A stretch of 64,000 nt of DNA from Spiroplasma helicoides. Its GTDB lineage: Bacteria > Bacillota_I > Bacilli_A > Mycoplasmatales > Mycoplasmataceae. The translations under genes and the position numbers were made by a program. Each line of letters opens with the position of its first letter. Within the stretch, counting starts at the first letter, position 1. Below, in pieces: positions 22,222 to 34,746 of the stretch. The notes beneath the pieces are model-generated. The model ran no database searches and was not told where the DNA came from. It worked only from the letters and a program-made list of their open reading frames with translations. The stretch lies in the NCBI RefSeq assembly GCF_001715535.1, contig NZ_CP017015.1, positions 1,262,547-1,326,546 on the forward strand. Reading direction: 5' to 3'.

Positions 22222-23093
22222 ATGATTGACAATTCACAAATAATTAAAAAATATGAGTTAGATGAATTTATCGATTTTGATAAAATACATGTTAAGGCAG
22301 ATCACTTAGACCAAAAAACTAAGAACAAAGCATATATTTTAATAGCTTTAAATGTTTTTATATTAATCGCATTTTTTGTATTAATTTGAGTTAACTCATT
22401 ATTTATAGATTTCAAAACCAAGATGGTACTTATAATAAAGGTTCAATGATTTTTTATGCATTAACGACAGTTGTTTTAATAACAATATTTATTATCTCTT
22501 TTATTATTTTTTTATCAATAATTAATTTATTTTTAAATTATGGAACACTTAGAGATAGAAGTTTATTCAATTTTATAAGAGAAATAGATTTTCTTACATT
22601 TTACAATAAAGTAATTGAAAAAGATTTTAAGGGAATAAACATGGTTATTGAAAAAATTGAGTTTAATGATGATGCGAACTGTTATAAAAACTCAATTCTT
22701 CAGGCAAATTTATATCATATAAAATACGATAATAAAAAATATATAATAGATTTTTCAAAAGAGAAGAAAAAAAATAGCTTTATGGAGTATGCAAGAATAT
22801 ACATATTTTGATCAGCATATCAATATACAAAGTTTGCAGAATTCTTCTCTTCATCAGTTTTAGAAAAGGGTGGAGAATTTAACAGTAATATAGTTAAAGA
22901 TCAACTAGTAAGAAATTGAGTTTATAAATTATATTTAAAAGATGAAAACAATCAAGTTATTAAAGAAAGCCCTGATACTTATAATATAAGTGAATTTAAT
23001 TTGGGCATTAACTTCAACTCTATAACATTAAAAAAAATTATTTCACAAATGAACAAGAACATACAAAACTTTATTACTCTTGTAACTAAGTAA
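22222..23093 (+). pseudogene. Membrane protein gene with an apparent frameshift
   Basis: Frame 1 from ATG 22222 encodes MIDNSQIIKKYELDE and a first membrane helix (about residues 35-57), ending at TAA 22464. The frame one base earlier is open from 22395 to TAA 23091, encoding YRFQNQDGTYNKGSM, a second membrane helix and a soluble 200-residue domain (FYNKVIEKDFKGIN; TGA-Trp at 22812). Joined near 22390-22400 the two give one plausible two-helix protein of about 290 aa, so a 1-nt deletion is likely. An ATG at 22446 could start the second part alone (AAAGG five bases before). Either a pseudogene, a sequencing error, or two overlapping genes. Function unknown. Confidence 0.5.
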
Positions 23094-23103
23094 AATAATT
23101 TTT

Positions 23104-24201
23104 TTATTTATTAAATTTGAATAAACAAACATCTCCATCTTGAACTTGATAACCTTTACCTTCAAGGCGAACTTTTCCACTATTTTTTAGTTCTTGTTCA
23201 CTACCTAGTTCAAAAATATCTTCACATTTATATACATCGGCTTTTATAAAACCTTTTTCAAAATCAGTGTGAATAATTCCAGCACATTGTGGTGCTGTGG
23301 AACCGTCTTTGAATTGTCAACCTCTTGCTTCTTGCGGTCCAGCTGTAAAGTAGGTTTTTAAACCTAGTGTTTTATAAGCTGATTTGATCAAAACTTCTAA
23401 TCCAGATTCAGAAATTCCAGCTTCTTCAAGAAAAACTTGTTTTTCTTCAGAATTTAATTCGCTTAATTCTTCTTCAACTTGAGCACATATTTTTACAATG
23501 TCGCTCCCGCTATTTCTTGCATATTCTTTTAGTTTTGTAACGTATTCATTATCCTTAGTTATAAATTCCTCAGACACGTTGGCTACATATATAAATTTTT
23601 TAGTTGTTAATAATTGAAAAGACTTAAGTAAAATCTCTTCTTCTTTATCAAATTCTAATTTATTAAGTAACTTTCCATTACTTAATTGTTCTTCACACTT
23701 TTTTAATAAATTGTATTCTGCAATTATATTTTTATCTTTTGAAGATTTAAATTTAGGCTCAACTTTAGCAAGTCTCTTCTTAATACTAGATTCATCTGCC
23801 AACATTAACTCTAATTCAATAATTTCTGCATCTCTAATTGGATCAACACTACCTTCAACATGAGTAATTTCCTTAGAATCAAAGCACCTTATAACTTCAC
23901 ATATAATATCAGTCTCTCTTATGTTTGCTAAAAATGCATTTCCTAATCCTTCACCCTTGCTGGCACCAGCAATTAATCCTGCAATATCAACAAATTCAAT
24001 CGTCGTGTAAATCGTCTTCTTACTTCCAAATATTTGAGCAAGTCTGTCTAGTCTTGCATCCGGAACTTCAACAACCCCAACGTTTGGTTCTATTGTTGCA
24101 AATGGATAATTTGCAGCTTCTACCTTCGAATTCGTTATTGCATTAAATAGTGTAGACTTACCCACGTTTGGTAATCCAACTATACCTACTTGTAATCCCA
24201 T
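23104..24201 (-). CDS. ychF: Redox-regulated ATPase/GTPase YchF (Obg family)
   Basis: The 365-aa protein has P-loop GLPNVGKSTLFNA near residue 9, the switch segment NYPFATIEPN near 33, DIAGLIAGASKGEGLGN near 75, and the C-terminal TGS-like domain with FTAGPQEARGW and VQDGDVCLFKFNK. It binds ribosomes and prefers ATP in studied homologues. Full length. It is the last gene of the parA-parB-ychF series. Confidence 0.95.
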
Positions 24202-24234
24202 TATTTTTATTTCGCTTTCTATTTTTAATTAGAA

Positions 24235-25107
24235 TTAATCTTCGTCTAGTAATCCTAAAATTTCTAGTATTCTATTCAAATCATTGTTATCTAAATATTT
24301 TATTGTTAGTTTTTGATTTTCAATAGTGACTTTTGTACCTAATCTTCTCATCAACCTATTTTCTGTATAAATTGTTGATGTATCTTTTTGTTTTTTTTCT
24401 TTTTGTTCTGGGGTGTTTCCACCATTTTTAATTAAAGCTTCAACTTCTCTTGCAGTTAAATCTTCTTTTAAAATTTTTTCAAAAATTTCATTAAGCAATT
24501 TTGTGTCATTTAAAATTGAAAGCAATGGTTTTGCCTGCCCCATTGTAACTTTTTTTTCTAACATTGCATCTTGAATTTTTTGTGGTAAATTTAATAACCT
24601 CATAATATTGGCAACATGCGATCTGGATTTTCCAACCCTTGACGCTATTTGCTCTTGTTTAAGTTTTAAACTTACTGATAATTGTTTATAAGCTATAGCT
24701 TCTTCAATATCTGTTAAATCAACTCTTTGAATATTTTCGATAATGGCAAATTCTTCCATTTGTTGATTTGACAACTCTAAAATAACTACCGGCACTTCTT
24801 TTAGTCCGATTGATTTAGCAGCCCTAACACGTCTTTCACCAGCAACTATTTCATTATTTTTAGTAATGATAACAGGTTGAATTATTCCATGCCTTTCAAT
24901 TGATTGAGCAAGTTCTTCAATTTCTTCTGGTTCAAATATTTTTCTTGGTTGATAAGGGTTTGGTTTTAAATCATCTACTAGAACATAGGATTTAATTTCA
25001 TTAGCAACCTCTTTATTGGTTTCAATTACATCAATTACATCTTTTACAGATTCACCAAAAATTTCATCTAAACCTTTAAAGTTATACTTTTTCTTAGCTG
25101 TAGCCAT
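24235..25107 (-). CDS. parB: Chromosome partitioning protein ParB (Spo0J)
   Basis: The 290-aa CTP-dependent clamp loads at parS sites and recruits SMC. N-terminal CTPase motifs NPYQPRKIF (near residue 50) and AGERRVRAAK (near 88), then ENIQR near 123, an HTH domain with SRVGKSRSHVANIMRLLNLP near 155, and a C-terminal dimerisation domain. Its start overlaps the parA stop by 14 nt. The origin-proximal position (about 39 kb from oriC) is normal. No perfect parS palindrome was seen in the window by eye. Confidence 0.95.
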   Translation of the reverse strand: MATAKKKYNFKGLDEIFGESVKDVIDVIETNKEVANEIKSYVLVDDLKPNPYQPRKIFEPEEIEELAQSIERHGIIQPVIITKNNEIVAGERRVRAAKSIGLKEVPVVILELSNQQMEEFAIIENIQRVDLTDIEEAIAYKQLSVSLKLKQEQIASRVGKSRSHVANIMRLLNLPQKIQDAMLEKKVTMGQAKPLLSILNDTKLLNEIFEKILKEDLTAREVEALIKNGGNTPEQKEKKQKDTSTIYTENRLMRRLGTKVTIENQKLTIKYLDNNDLNRILEILGLLDED

Positions 25108-25867
25108 TTTCTTTTAGCACCTCTTTTACAAAGTCAAGATATGCAACTGATCCTGGACCATTGCGGTCATATTCAAAAATAGACTTTCCATCAATTGAAG
25201 ACTCAGATATTTTAATATTTCTAGGTATTACAGATCTATATACTTTAGGACCAAATGTTTTCATTATTTCTTCTAATATATCATGTGCTAATTTAGTTCT
25301 AGCATCAAACATTGTAACCAAAACACCTTCAACCGTTAAATCTTTATTTAAAGTTTCCTTAACTTTTTTGATTGTTCTTAAAAGTTGTGCCACCCCATGC
25401 ATTGCATAATGTTCTGCTTGGATTGGTATTAAAACAGTATTAGATATAGCTAAACCATTTCTATTTATTAATCCTAAACTTGGTGGACAATCAATAATTA
25501 TAAAATCATAATCATCTTTTATTTCATCAATTTGTGTTTTTAATACATTTTGATTATTGTTTTTTTGCTCAAGAAGAATTAAATCAACAGCAGCCACATC
25601 GATTGAACTTGGTGCTAAGTCAACATTTTCTTTTACATTTTTAACAATAACATCTTTTAGTTTTTTTTCACCAACAAAAACGTGATACATACTTAACGTT
25701 TTATTATCAATTTCGTAACCAACTCCTGTTGTTGCATTAAACTGAGGGTCAATATCTATTAATAAAACTCTTTTATTTGCCATTGCTAAACCACAAGCCA
25801 AATTAATTGATGTTGTTGTTTTACCCACTCCACCTTTTTGATTTGATACTGAAATAATTTTTGCCAT
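25094..25867 (-). CDS. parA: Chromosome partitioning ATPase ParA (Soj)
   Basis: The 257-aa deviant-Walker ATPase moves ParB-bound origins. Walker A KGGVGKTTTSINLA near residue 11, DIDPQFNATTG near 40, and Walker B FIIIDCPPSLGL near 125. Overlaps parB, so they are translationally coupled; rsmG is 17 nt upstream in the same direction, the usual rsmG-parA-parB order near oriC. Confidence 0.95.
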   Translation of the reverse strand: MAKIISVSNQKGGVGKTTTSINLACGLAMANKRVLLIDIDPQFNATTGVGYEIDNKTLSMYHVFVGEKKLKDVIVKNVKENVDLAPSSIDVAAVDLILLEQKNNNQNVLKTQIDEIKDDYDFIIIDCPPSLGLINRNGLAISNTVLIPIQAEHYAMHGVAQLLRTIKKVKETLNKDLTVEGVLVTMFDARTKLAHDILEEIMKTFGPKVYRSVIPRNIKISESSIDGKSIFEYDRNGPGSVAYLDFVKEVLKENGYS

Positions 25868-25883
25868 AACTTTATCTCCTAAA

Positions 25884-26582
25884 CTATTTTCCTAATGGTT
25901 TTTTCTTAATTTGCGGATAAGGTCTTGGATAATCAATGCTAGTTGACCTTACTTTTTCAAAAAACAAGTTGACCCTTTCACCCAGTTGATCTATTTCTAG
26001 ATTTTGCTGTTTTACTAATTTTAGTCCAATAGCACACTCTTTACCATTAAGTTCTGATAGTTCGGTGCCTGCATTTTTTGATTTTAAGCAAATAAAGTGA
26101 CCATTAATTTTTAAAGCCTGCACACCAAGTTCCAATAAAATGTTTAATTGTGCTAATGCTCTAGAAATTACAATATCATATTTCTCTTTATTGTCTATAG
26201 AAAATTGTTCTGCTCTTTGAGAGCTAGTGGTAATGTTATTCAATTCCAGTTTTTTTATTACGAGATTTAAAAAAGCTATTTTTTTATTATTAGATTCTAC
26301 TAATGTAACAATTGTTTCTGGAAAAAGAACCTTTATAACTATGCCGGGAAACCCAGCCCCAGTTCCTATATCTAAAATAAATTGATTTGATAATTTAAAA
26401 TCTTGTGAAAATATAATTGAATCATAAAAGTGCTTTCAAAAAATTTCTTCATCCAATACAATTGTTGTTAAATTGTATTTTTTGTTTTCTTCTTGAATCA
26501 AATTTTTATAATCAACTAATTGTTTTTTTTGTTTTTCTGTAATGGGACCTACAATATCTTCAATAACTTTTCAGTTGAACAC
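25884..26582 (-). CDS. rsmG: 16S rRNA (guanine527-N7)-methyltransferase
   Basis: The 232-aa SAM methyltransferase modifies G527 in the 530 loop. The SAM motif DIGTGAGFPGI is near residue 70. The start is GTG 26582 (GTG TTC AAC TGA-Trp), five bases after GGAGG; the ATG two bases upstream is out of frame. C-terminal half carries the family motifs VISRALAQLN and ERVNLFF. Confidence 0.93.
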
Positions 26583-26616
26583 ATTGACCTCCTTGCGAAA
26601 AACTAAATCACTTAAT

Positions 26617-28197
26617 TTATTTTACCAAGTTTTCAGTAGATTTTTTATTAGAATTCTCTAAATTACTTTGTTTTTTTAAAAGTTCTTCATTTACAAAATA
26701 AATAACTGCTATTACTATAAATTGTAACAGTCATAATACAGATGTTATTCTTCCATTAATAATGTTTAGATCACTATCAGGTGTTACCCCTAGTTTTTGA
26801 GTGAATGGAAAGATGAACATAACGTAATACACATATGGCATTATTAGTCCAAGTATTACGAGTGCAACAATTGTTGTTACAAATCCACCTTTTACTTTTC
26901 TAACTTCTACTTTATTTTTAACTCTATTTAAAACTTGTCCTATCATCAGCATTATATAAAATACAAATGCATAAACAACAGTTGCTCCTGTTAGAGTATC
27001 AGATATATACATAAAGTCACCTGAGGATTTGCCTGTTTCTCTAATTGGTCCCATGGCAAATGAAAGTGCAATACTTAAAAAGAATACAGATAAAATTATT
27101 AGGTAACTTAAAAAAATGATTCTTTTTCTAGTAATATCTTTACTTCCTTTTCCAAAATACATCAAACCTTCGTTTGCAGATGATTCAAGGGCGTTTGGTA
27201 GAACACCTGTGTACCCATTCACTAATGTAATAACAGTAAAAGTTATCATAATTTTGACTAAAAAACTAGCCCAGGGTGCTTTTACAAATAATTTATCTAT
27301 TAGTTGAAATATATTACCATTACTTGCTCCAATAAATATAGCTATAGTAATAATAATATAAAAAGCTCCAACTGATATGATTGCTATTAATAAAGCTGGT
27401 GATACAACTTTTTTGTTCTCAACATCTTTTTGTAAAGTTGCTGCATGAACAAAACCGTCAAATGCAAATATAATTGGTACAACAGTTGCAAAGATTGATG
27501 AGAATGCCCATTGATTATGCTCTGTATACATGTCAAATGAGTTTTTTCCTCCTCAACCTTCACTAGTACTAAAGTGAACCACAAATCCACCAATAATAAC
27601 TATTATCAGGGGTAAAAATTTCAAGAAAGTTAAAGCTGTTTGAATAATATGTCCTGGTTTTTTAGAATATAAATTCATTGTTTGAAATCCAACTAATATA
27701 ATAGTTGCTAAAAATATTTTTAAAACACTGAATGCTTCATAACTCAAACTTTCACTTACTGGAGTACTTCCTGTTGTCGCTAAGAATGGATCAAGTCCAT
27801 ATGAGAAAAATACTTCAACTGTGAACATTGAACCAAGTGCAGCAATAATTGGCATATAAAACGATACATAAAATATTGCAGTCACTGATGCTGCTCTTCT
27901 GTTTATGAATTTTGAAACTCATGACATCATAGTGTTATGTTCATCACTTTTTATACCTGATGATATCTCTATAAATGAAAGCATCATCAAAGTTGCAACT
28001 ATCGCTACAAAAGTTCAAATTGCAATTGCTAAGTAGGGGTTTTGGTTTGCTGCTTCTAAAACTCCTCCACTATTTTTTTCACTTCTATTTTTTAAGTAAA
28101 TCCCAGCACCAACAACTAGTCCAAATGCCAGGGAATAAATTGAAAGAAACTCAAACACTTTGTTAAGTGCTTTGTTCTTTTTGTTAATTTTTATCAT
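26617..28197 (-). CDS. Amino acid permease (APC superfamily)
   Basis: The 526-aa protein has about 12-14 predicted membrane helices. The first helix carries the APC substrate-loop signature SLAFGLVVGAGIYLKN near residue 22. Four TGA-Trp codons split a naive reading. Later helices include the family-typical VIFAFDGFVHAATLQKD segment (near 235), where helix 6 lines the substrate path. Substrate cannot be read from the sequence. It follows the ABC exporter after a hairpin region (28256-28306). Confidence 0.85.
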
Positions 28198-28255
28198 AAC
28201 TACCTCTTTTATTTTTTTTCGACTGATATGTTTTTATTATATATAAATAACACAA

Positions 28256-28306
28256 AAAATAGGTATTTTTATTAATATTGTTTATAAAAACTACCTATTA
28301 AGGTAG
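28256..28306 (-). terminator. Terminator hairpin with an overlapping alternative hairpin
   Basis: On the minus strand, arms 28284-28299 and 28257-28272 pair nearly perfectly (one bulge) and run into a T-tract: a terminator after the ABC exporter. A second hairpin, CTACCT with AGGTAG (28291-28296 and 28301-28306), shares part of the first arm, so the two are mutually exclusive. Confidence 0.6.
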
Positions 28307-28325
28307 CTTTTCAAAATGAAATATT

Positions 28326-30095
28326 TTATAATGGTAAATCTTTTTTTATAAAGATAAAATAAGAACCTGTTGTCAATGACGCTGCAATAACAAACAGTAC
28401 TCCACATCCAATTAAAAACTTTTTCTCAGCTTCTTCAAAAGATAGTCCAAATTTCGCAGGATCTAAATATTCTTCAAAGCTAAATAGGCTATTAATATTT
28501 AACGATTTTATTGCTTGTAGTTTATTTGGATCTGAATTTAAAGAAGTTATTATTGCTAATATGTAAAAAGTCAATATAAGTGCTCCTGATAATGAGAATG
28601 AAAATACTCATTTATTAAAATAACATGATGTTATTAAACATATTGAGGCAATTGCAATTAACAATAAATAAAATCCTAAAAATGACAAATTAAATATTTT
28701 ATAATTAATACTTACAATTTTACTTGAAGCACTAACCATTGAGAAAGTAAGTATATATAATACTAAAACACTTATTGTTATGTACCCATAATATGTTGCT
28801 ATTTTTATTGAAAATATTTTTTTTCTAGATTGATTAGACATTAGTAAGTTAGATAAAGTTCCTTTTTCCACCTCACTTGCAAATAAGCTATTTCCAGAAA
28901 ATACAATAAATAATACTAAAAACAAATATGGTGATCCCAAGGGTGCTTCCAAAACTGGTAATAATGTGTATCTATAATCAACATCTTCACCGATATTATT
29001 AAGTGTTGTGATATTTAGTATTGGTATTAGTAATGCAACAGCAGTCATTACTGCTCATAAAATTAGATATTTTCTGGCTGTTGCTCTAACAAGCTCAAAT
29101 GTTGATCCTATTTTCAAACCTGGTTTGTGTTGTTTTTTTAAGTTTTCTGTTTGAATTTGTCCATTTTCATAATGTTCCATAAAATATTCTTGTAATTTTA
29201 AAGGTTTTTCTTTCATAAAACTTACATCAAAATCCCCTAAAGCTTGAATTAACTCATTGGTTTGTTCGTTGGTTATTGAAAGAAATACTTTATTTTTACT
29301 TTGAATTACTAAATTATATTTGTTTAATTTAGTTTCATTAAAATCATATTCTTTTTTAAATTCTATTTCATATGTTTTGTTTGAGTTGTAAAAGATGTCT
29401 TTTAATTCAATTGTAGATATTACAACTCCTTTTTTAATAACTGCAACATAATCACAAGTTGCTTCAATCTCAGAAAAAATATGACTTGATAAAATTATTG
29501 CCTTACCTTCATCTTTTGTTTTTTGAACCAGTTTTACAAATTTATCTTGCATTAATGGATCAAGTCCTGTTGAGGGCTCATCAAGTATAAATATATCTGG
29601 TTTATGCATTCACGCTAATATTAAAGATATTTTTTGTTTCATACCTTTAGACATTTTTTTAATTTTAACACTTGCATCTAATTCTCAATAATGAATCAGC
29701 TCTTCTACATAATCTCAATTATCTTGATTTCTTAAGTTATATACCTGTCTTATTAAGTCTATTCCTAACATGCTTTCTGGTAGTGCAATTTCCCCAGGAA
29801 CATATCCTAATTTTCTTTGTATTTTTTTTGCATCAACTCATGAGTCTAGACTCACAAGTGACTTGATAGAAGTGTCTGGGTTTTGAATGTTGTCAATCAA
29901 CACTGTGCTTTGTCCTTTATCAGCTCTCACAAATCCCAACAGCACTCTAATAGTTGTTGTTTTTCCTGAACCATTTGGACCTAAATATCCAAAGGCTTTT
30001 CCATATATTACATCGAAGTTTATGTTTTCTATTCCATAACCTGTTTTAAATCTTTTTGTTAAATTTTTAACACTTATTGCTACATTATTTTTCAT
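28326..30095 (-). CDS. ABC transporter with ATPase and ABC-2 permease fused in one chain
   Basis: A single 589-codon frame. Residues 1-330 form an ABC ATPase: Walker A GPNGSGKTTT near 36, signature MSKGMKQK near 143, Walker B IFILDEPSTGLDP near 165, His-loop SSHIF near 195. Residues about 340-589 contain six hydrophobic segments, with ASEVEKGTLSNLLMS near 420, the motif typical of ABC-2 permeases. No stop (TAA/TAG) separates the halves; the junction reads through a TGA-Trp at 29055. The family usually uses two genes. Preceded by a small membrane gene 22 nt away; probably exports a drug, peptide or lipid. Confidence 0.8.
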
Positions 30096-30116
30096 AATAG
30101 TCGTCCTTTCGTTTTT

Positions 30117-30728
30117 TTATTTAAAGAAAGGTTTTTTACATTTATCATAAAACGAAACAATATCTAATTTTATAACTTTTGTGTAATTAATTTTTTGCAT
30201 TTTATTGTTAACTCAAGCCTGTTTTTGATTCTTGTAAAACATCATTCTTAATCATTTTATAAAATTTAAGTAACTAATTAAAAAAAGTATTTTTTTTGTC
30301 ATTTGTTTTACATAACATTGTAAAATTTTTTTTACACTTAAATGATTTGTTTTTATTAAATCATTTAACAACATAAACAATATATAAGTAGAGTTAAAAG
30401 TTGCTAAAATTATAATCGCTATTAAACTTAAAAAGCTTTTTGCAAATACTAAATTATTAGCAATATTTGATGAATAATCATTAACACTTACCATTAAAAG
30501 AGTGTAGATAATTATAATTCTCAAAAATTCATTTTTTATAGTTTTTTTTGTAACATTTGATTTTTGATATAAGTTATCCTCAAACAACATTAAAAAAGAC
30601 CAAAATAAAAGTAAGATTTCTAGTAGATTAACTACAATACTAGCCGTTGGTGAATAAGTTGAAAAAATTATACTGGCAAGTAATAATATTGTTATTAAAG
30701 TTTTAGTTAAAATTTTTTTTATGATCAT
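30117..30728 (-). CDS. Membrane protein, partner of the ABC exporter (unknown function)
   Basis: The 203-aa protein is very hydrophobic with about five membrane segments between residues 8 and 155 and a basic C-terminal tail that continues past a TGA-Trp at 30252 to TAA 30117. Start placed at ATG 30728 (MIIKKILTK) after AAGGA at long spacing; upstream alternatives exist. Only 21 nt separate it from the ABC gene, so they form an operon. No family recognised. Confidence 0.6.
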
Positions 30729-30793
30729 CAACACTACATCCTTATTTATATAATTATATACCAAATAATTAATTAAAAATATCATTAACAAAT

Positions 30794-30832
30794 AAAAACT
30801 ACAACTTGATATTAAATCTTGTTGTAGTTTTT
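30794..30832 (-). terminator. Intrinsic terminator after mnmG
   Basis: Twelve-base arms AAAAACTACAAC (30794-30805) and its complement (30821-30832). The mnmG TAA (30812-30814) is in the loop. Confidence 0.75.
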
Positions 30833-32683
30833 TCTTAAGTAAAATAAAAGCATTTGAATATCTGCAGGATTTACACCACTTATTCTAGAAGCCTGGCCTA
30901 TGGATTTTGGTTTAACTTTTTCTAGTTTTTGCTTTGCCTCAACTGCAATATTTTCAACTTTTGCATAATCAATATCATCTGGTATTTGTTTTTTTTCTAA
31001 TTTATTAAAACGGTCAATGGTTTCGTTTTCTTTCTTAATGTAACCCTCAAATCTAATATCTATTAGTATATTTTGTAGTTGATTATCTGTTAGAGATTCC
31101 ATTTCTTTTACATATTTTTTAATGATGTTTATATCAACTTTTGGTTGTTTTAATATTTCATACCCACTTAATCCTTGTTTTAAATCAGCTTGCTGCAAAA
31201 TTCTTAGTTCATTTGCTAAATCTGATTTTGGCAAAAATCTTGTTTCTTTCAAAATATTTATAGTTGAATGCATTTCTTCTTTGTATTTTAAAAATCTTTT
31301 ATATTCTTCATCAGAAACTAAACCAATTTTATGTCCATATTCTTTTAACCTAATTTCTGCATTGTCATTTCTTAGAGTTAGTCGGTTTTCAGCTCTACTT
31401 GTAAGAAGCCTATATGGTTCAACAACACCTTTATTAATTAAATCATCGATCATAACACCAATATAAGATTCACTTCTTTTTAATATTAAGGGTTCCAAAT
31501 TATCAATTTTGCGACATGCATTTATTCCAGCAATTAAACCTTGACCAGCAGCTTCTTCATAACCACTTGTTCCGTTTATTTGACCTGCTGTAAATAGACC
31601 TCCAACTTTTTGTAGTTCTAAAGATAATTTTAACTGTTGTGGATCAATACAATCATATTCAATTGCATATGCTCATTTATCAACAACTACATTTTTAAAC
31701 CCTGGCAAGCTTCTTAGCATTTGTTCTTGAACATCAATAGGCATTGATGTAGAAAATCCCTGAACATAAAATGTATCTAAATCTAAAGATTCGGGTTCTA
31801 AAAATATTTGATGTGTTTCTTTTTTGTTAAATCTAACAATTTTATCTTCAAAACTTGGACAATATCTTGGGCCAACTGAATTTATTTCTCCAGAATACAT
31901 TGCAGACTTATTTAAATTATTTTCAATTATTTCTTTTGTTTCTTTGGTTGAATGAATTAAATAACAGGGTTGTTGCTTTTCGTAAGGTACAAAACTTTTT
32001 GTTGAAAAAGAAAAAGCAAGTTCTTTATTGGTTCCTGGTTCTAAAGCTGCATATGATAAATCAATAGAATTTTTTAAAACTCTTGGGGGTGTTCCTGTTT
32101 TAAATCTAAAAGAATTAATACCTAACTTTTTAAAAGTATCTGATAAATATTTTGTTGTTTTTTCACTATTTGGACCACTTTCAAACTTTTCTGATCCCCT
32201 ATATATTAGACTTGATAAATATGTTCCAGTAGTTAAAACTACTGCATTAGTTATAATTTGTCTTTTATCAGATAAAAAAACAGATTTAACATTATTATTT
32301 TCATCTAATTCAATATCTGAAACTTCACCAACAACTAATTCTAGATTTGTTTGTTTCTTAATAACTTCACGCATATATTTTGAGTACTTAATTTTGTCAG
32401 ATTGTGCCCTTAATGCTCAAACACCGGGTCCTCTAGAAGAGTTTAATAATTTCATTTGTAAAGCTGTGGCATCGGCAGCCTTTGCCATTTCGCCACCAAG
32501 TGCATCGATTTCTCTAACAACAATACCTTTGGCTGGTCCACCAATTGATGGATTACATGGCATGGTTGCAATCTTGTCTTCATACAAGTTTACAATTATT
32601 GTTTTTTTACCAAGTCTTGCACACGCTAAAGCTGCTTCAACTCCTGCATGACCAGCACCAACAATTACTACATCAGCTTGCAT
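30812..32683 (-). CDS. mnmG: tRNA uridine-5-carboxymethylaminomethyl modification enzyme MnmG
   Basis: FAD-dependent partner of MnmE; together they make cmnm5U34 in tRNAs. The 623-aa protein has the FAD dinucleotide motif [21 protein letters not shown] at the N-terminus, the PSIGGPAKG segment near 46, GTPPRV near 205, and the C-terminal helical domain ending in [11 protein letters not shown]. The partner mnmE is also in this window, at 60-61 kb. AGGAGG precedes the ATG. Confidence 0.96.
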
Positions 32684-32698
32684 AGCAAGACCTCCTTT

Positions 32699-34219
<1,521 letters not shown>

Positions 34220-34220
34220 A

Positions 34221-34745
34221 TTATTGTTCTCCTTCTGTACTCAAACTATAAATTCCTTTTAGTCCTCTATAACTTTCGTTGTAAGTTAGTCCATATCCAA
34301 CTATAAATACATCCTCAATTTTAAACAACGCATCAACTTCAAAACTTAGTTCGCGATCTTTATTTTTTTTCTCAATTAATGTTATAACTCTAACATCTTT
34401 GGGTTTGTCTTGCATAGCTATATCATAAATTTTTTGTAGTGTTCGCCCTTTATAAAGTACATCACTTACTATCAAGACATTTTTGTTGTGTAGAGATGTA
34501 CTCAAACCAAGATCGATTCTTGTAGCACCTTCAATTGCATCTATTTTTGTAATAAATTGAATTGTCACATCAATTGGTAATTCTCTAATTAAGTCTGCCA
34601 CAAAAACAAAAGTACTAGATAATTCAGCTACTATTGTTAGTTGTTCATTTTCATACATTTTTGCATATTCACTTGCAGCTTTTACAATCGCAGCTTTTAT
34701 TTCATCCTCAGCTATTAATGTAATTAATTGTCGATTTTCAGTCAT
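34221..34745 (-). CDS. HPRT-like phosphoribosyltransferase with altered PRPP site
   Basis: The 174-aa protein has the hypoxanthine phosphoribosyltransferase fold and length: [12 protein letters not shown] near residue 45, [14 protein letters not shown] near 89, and [14 protein letters not shown] near 149. At the PRPP loop, where active HPRTs read EDIIDTGKT, this reads SDVLYKGRT, so the catalytic Asp is Tyr and the following Thr is Lys. The pyrophosphate loop (usually LKGG/LKGA) is LSST, and the late Mg-binding Asp of GLDY is Thr. Enzyme activity is therefore doubtful. It starts one base after the purB stop and belongs to the purA-purB operon, so a role in purine metabolism or its control is likely. 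Confidence 0.75.
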   Translation of the reverse strand: MTENRQLITLIAEDEIKAAIVKAASEYAKMYENEQLTIVAELSSTFVFVADLIRELPIDVTIQFITKIDAIEGATRIDLGLSTSLHNKNVLIVSDVLYKGRTLQKIYDIAMQDKPKDVRVITLIEKKNKDRELSFEVDALFKIEDVFIVGYGLTYNESYRGLKGIYSLSTEGEQ

Positions 34746-34746
34746 T

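Noticed and set aside
28326..30095. Separate ATPase and permease genes or a pseudogene
   Set aside because: No TAA/TAG and no frame change between them; the breaks are TGA-Trp codons.
32028..32651. 207-codon ORF on the plus strand
   Set aside because: Antisense to mnmG, whose coding and motifs are clear; no ribosome site and no recognisable protein.
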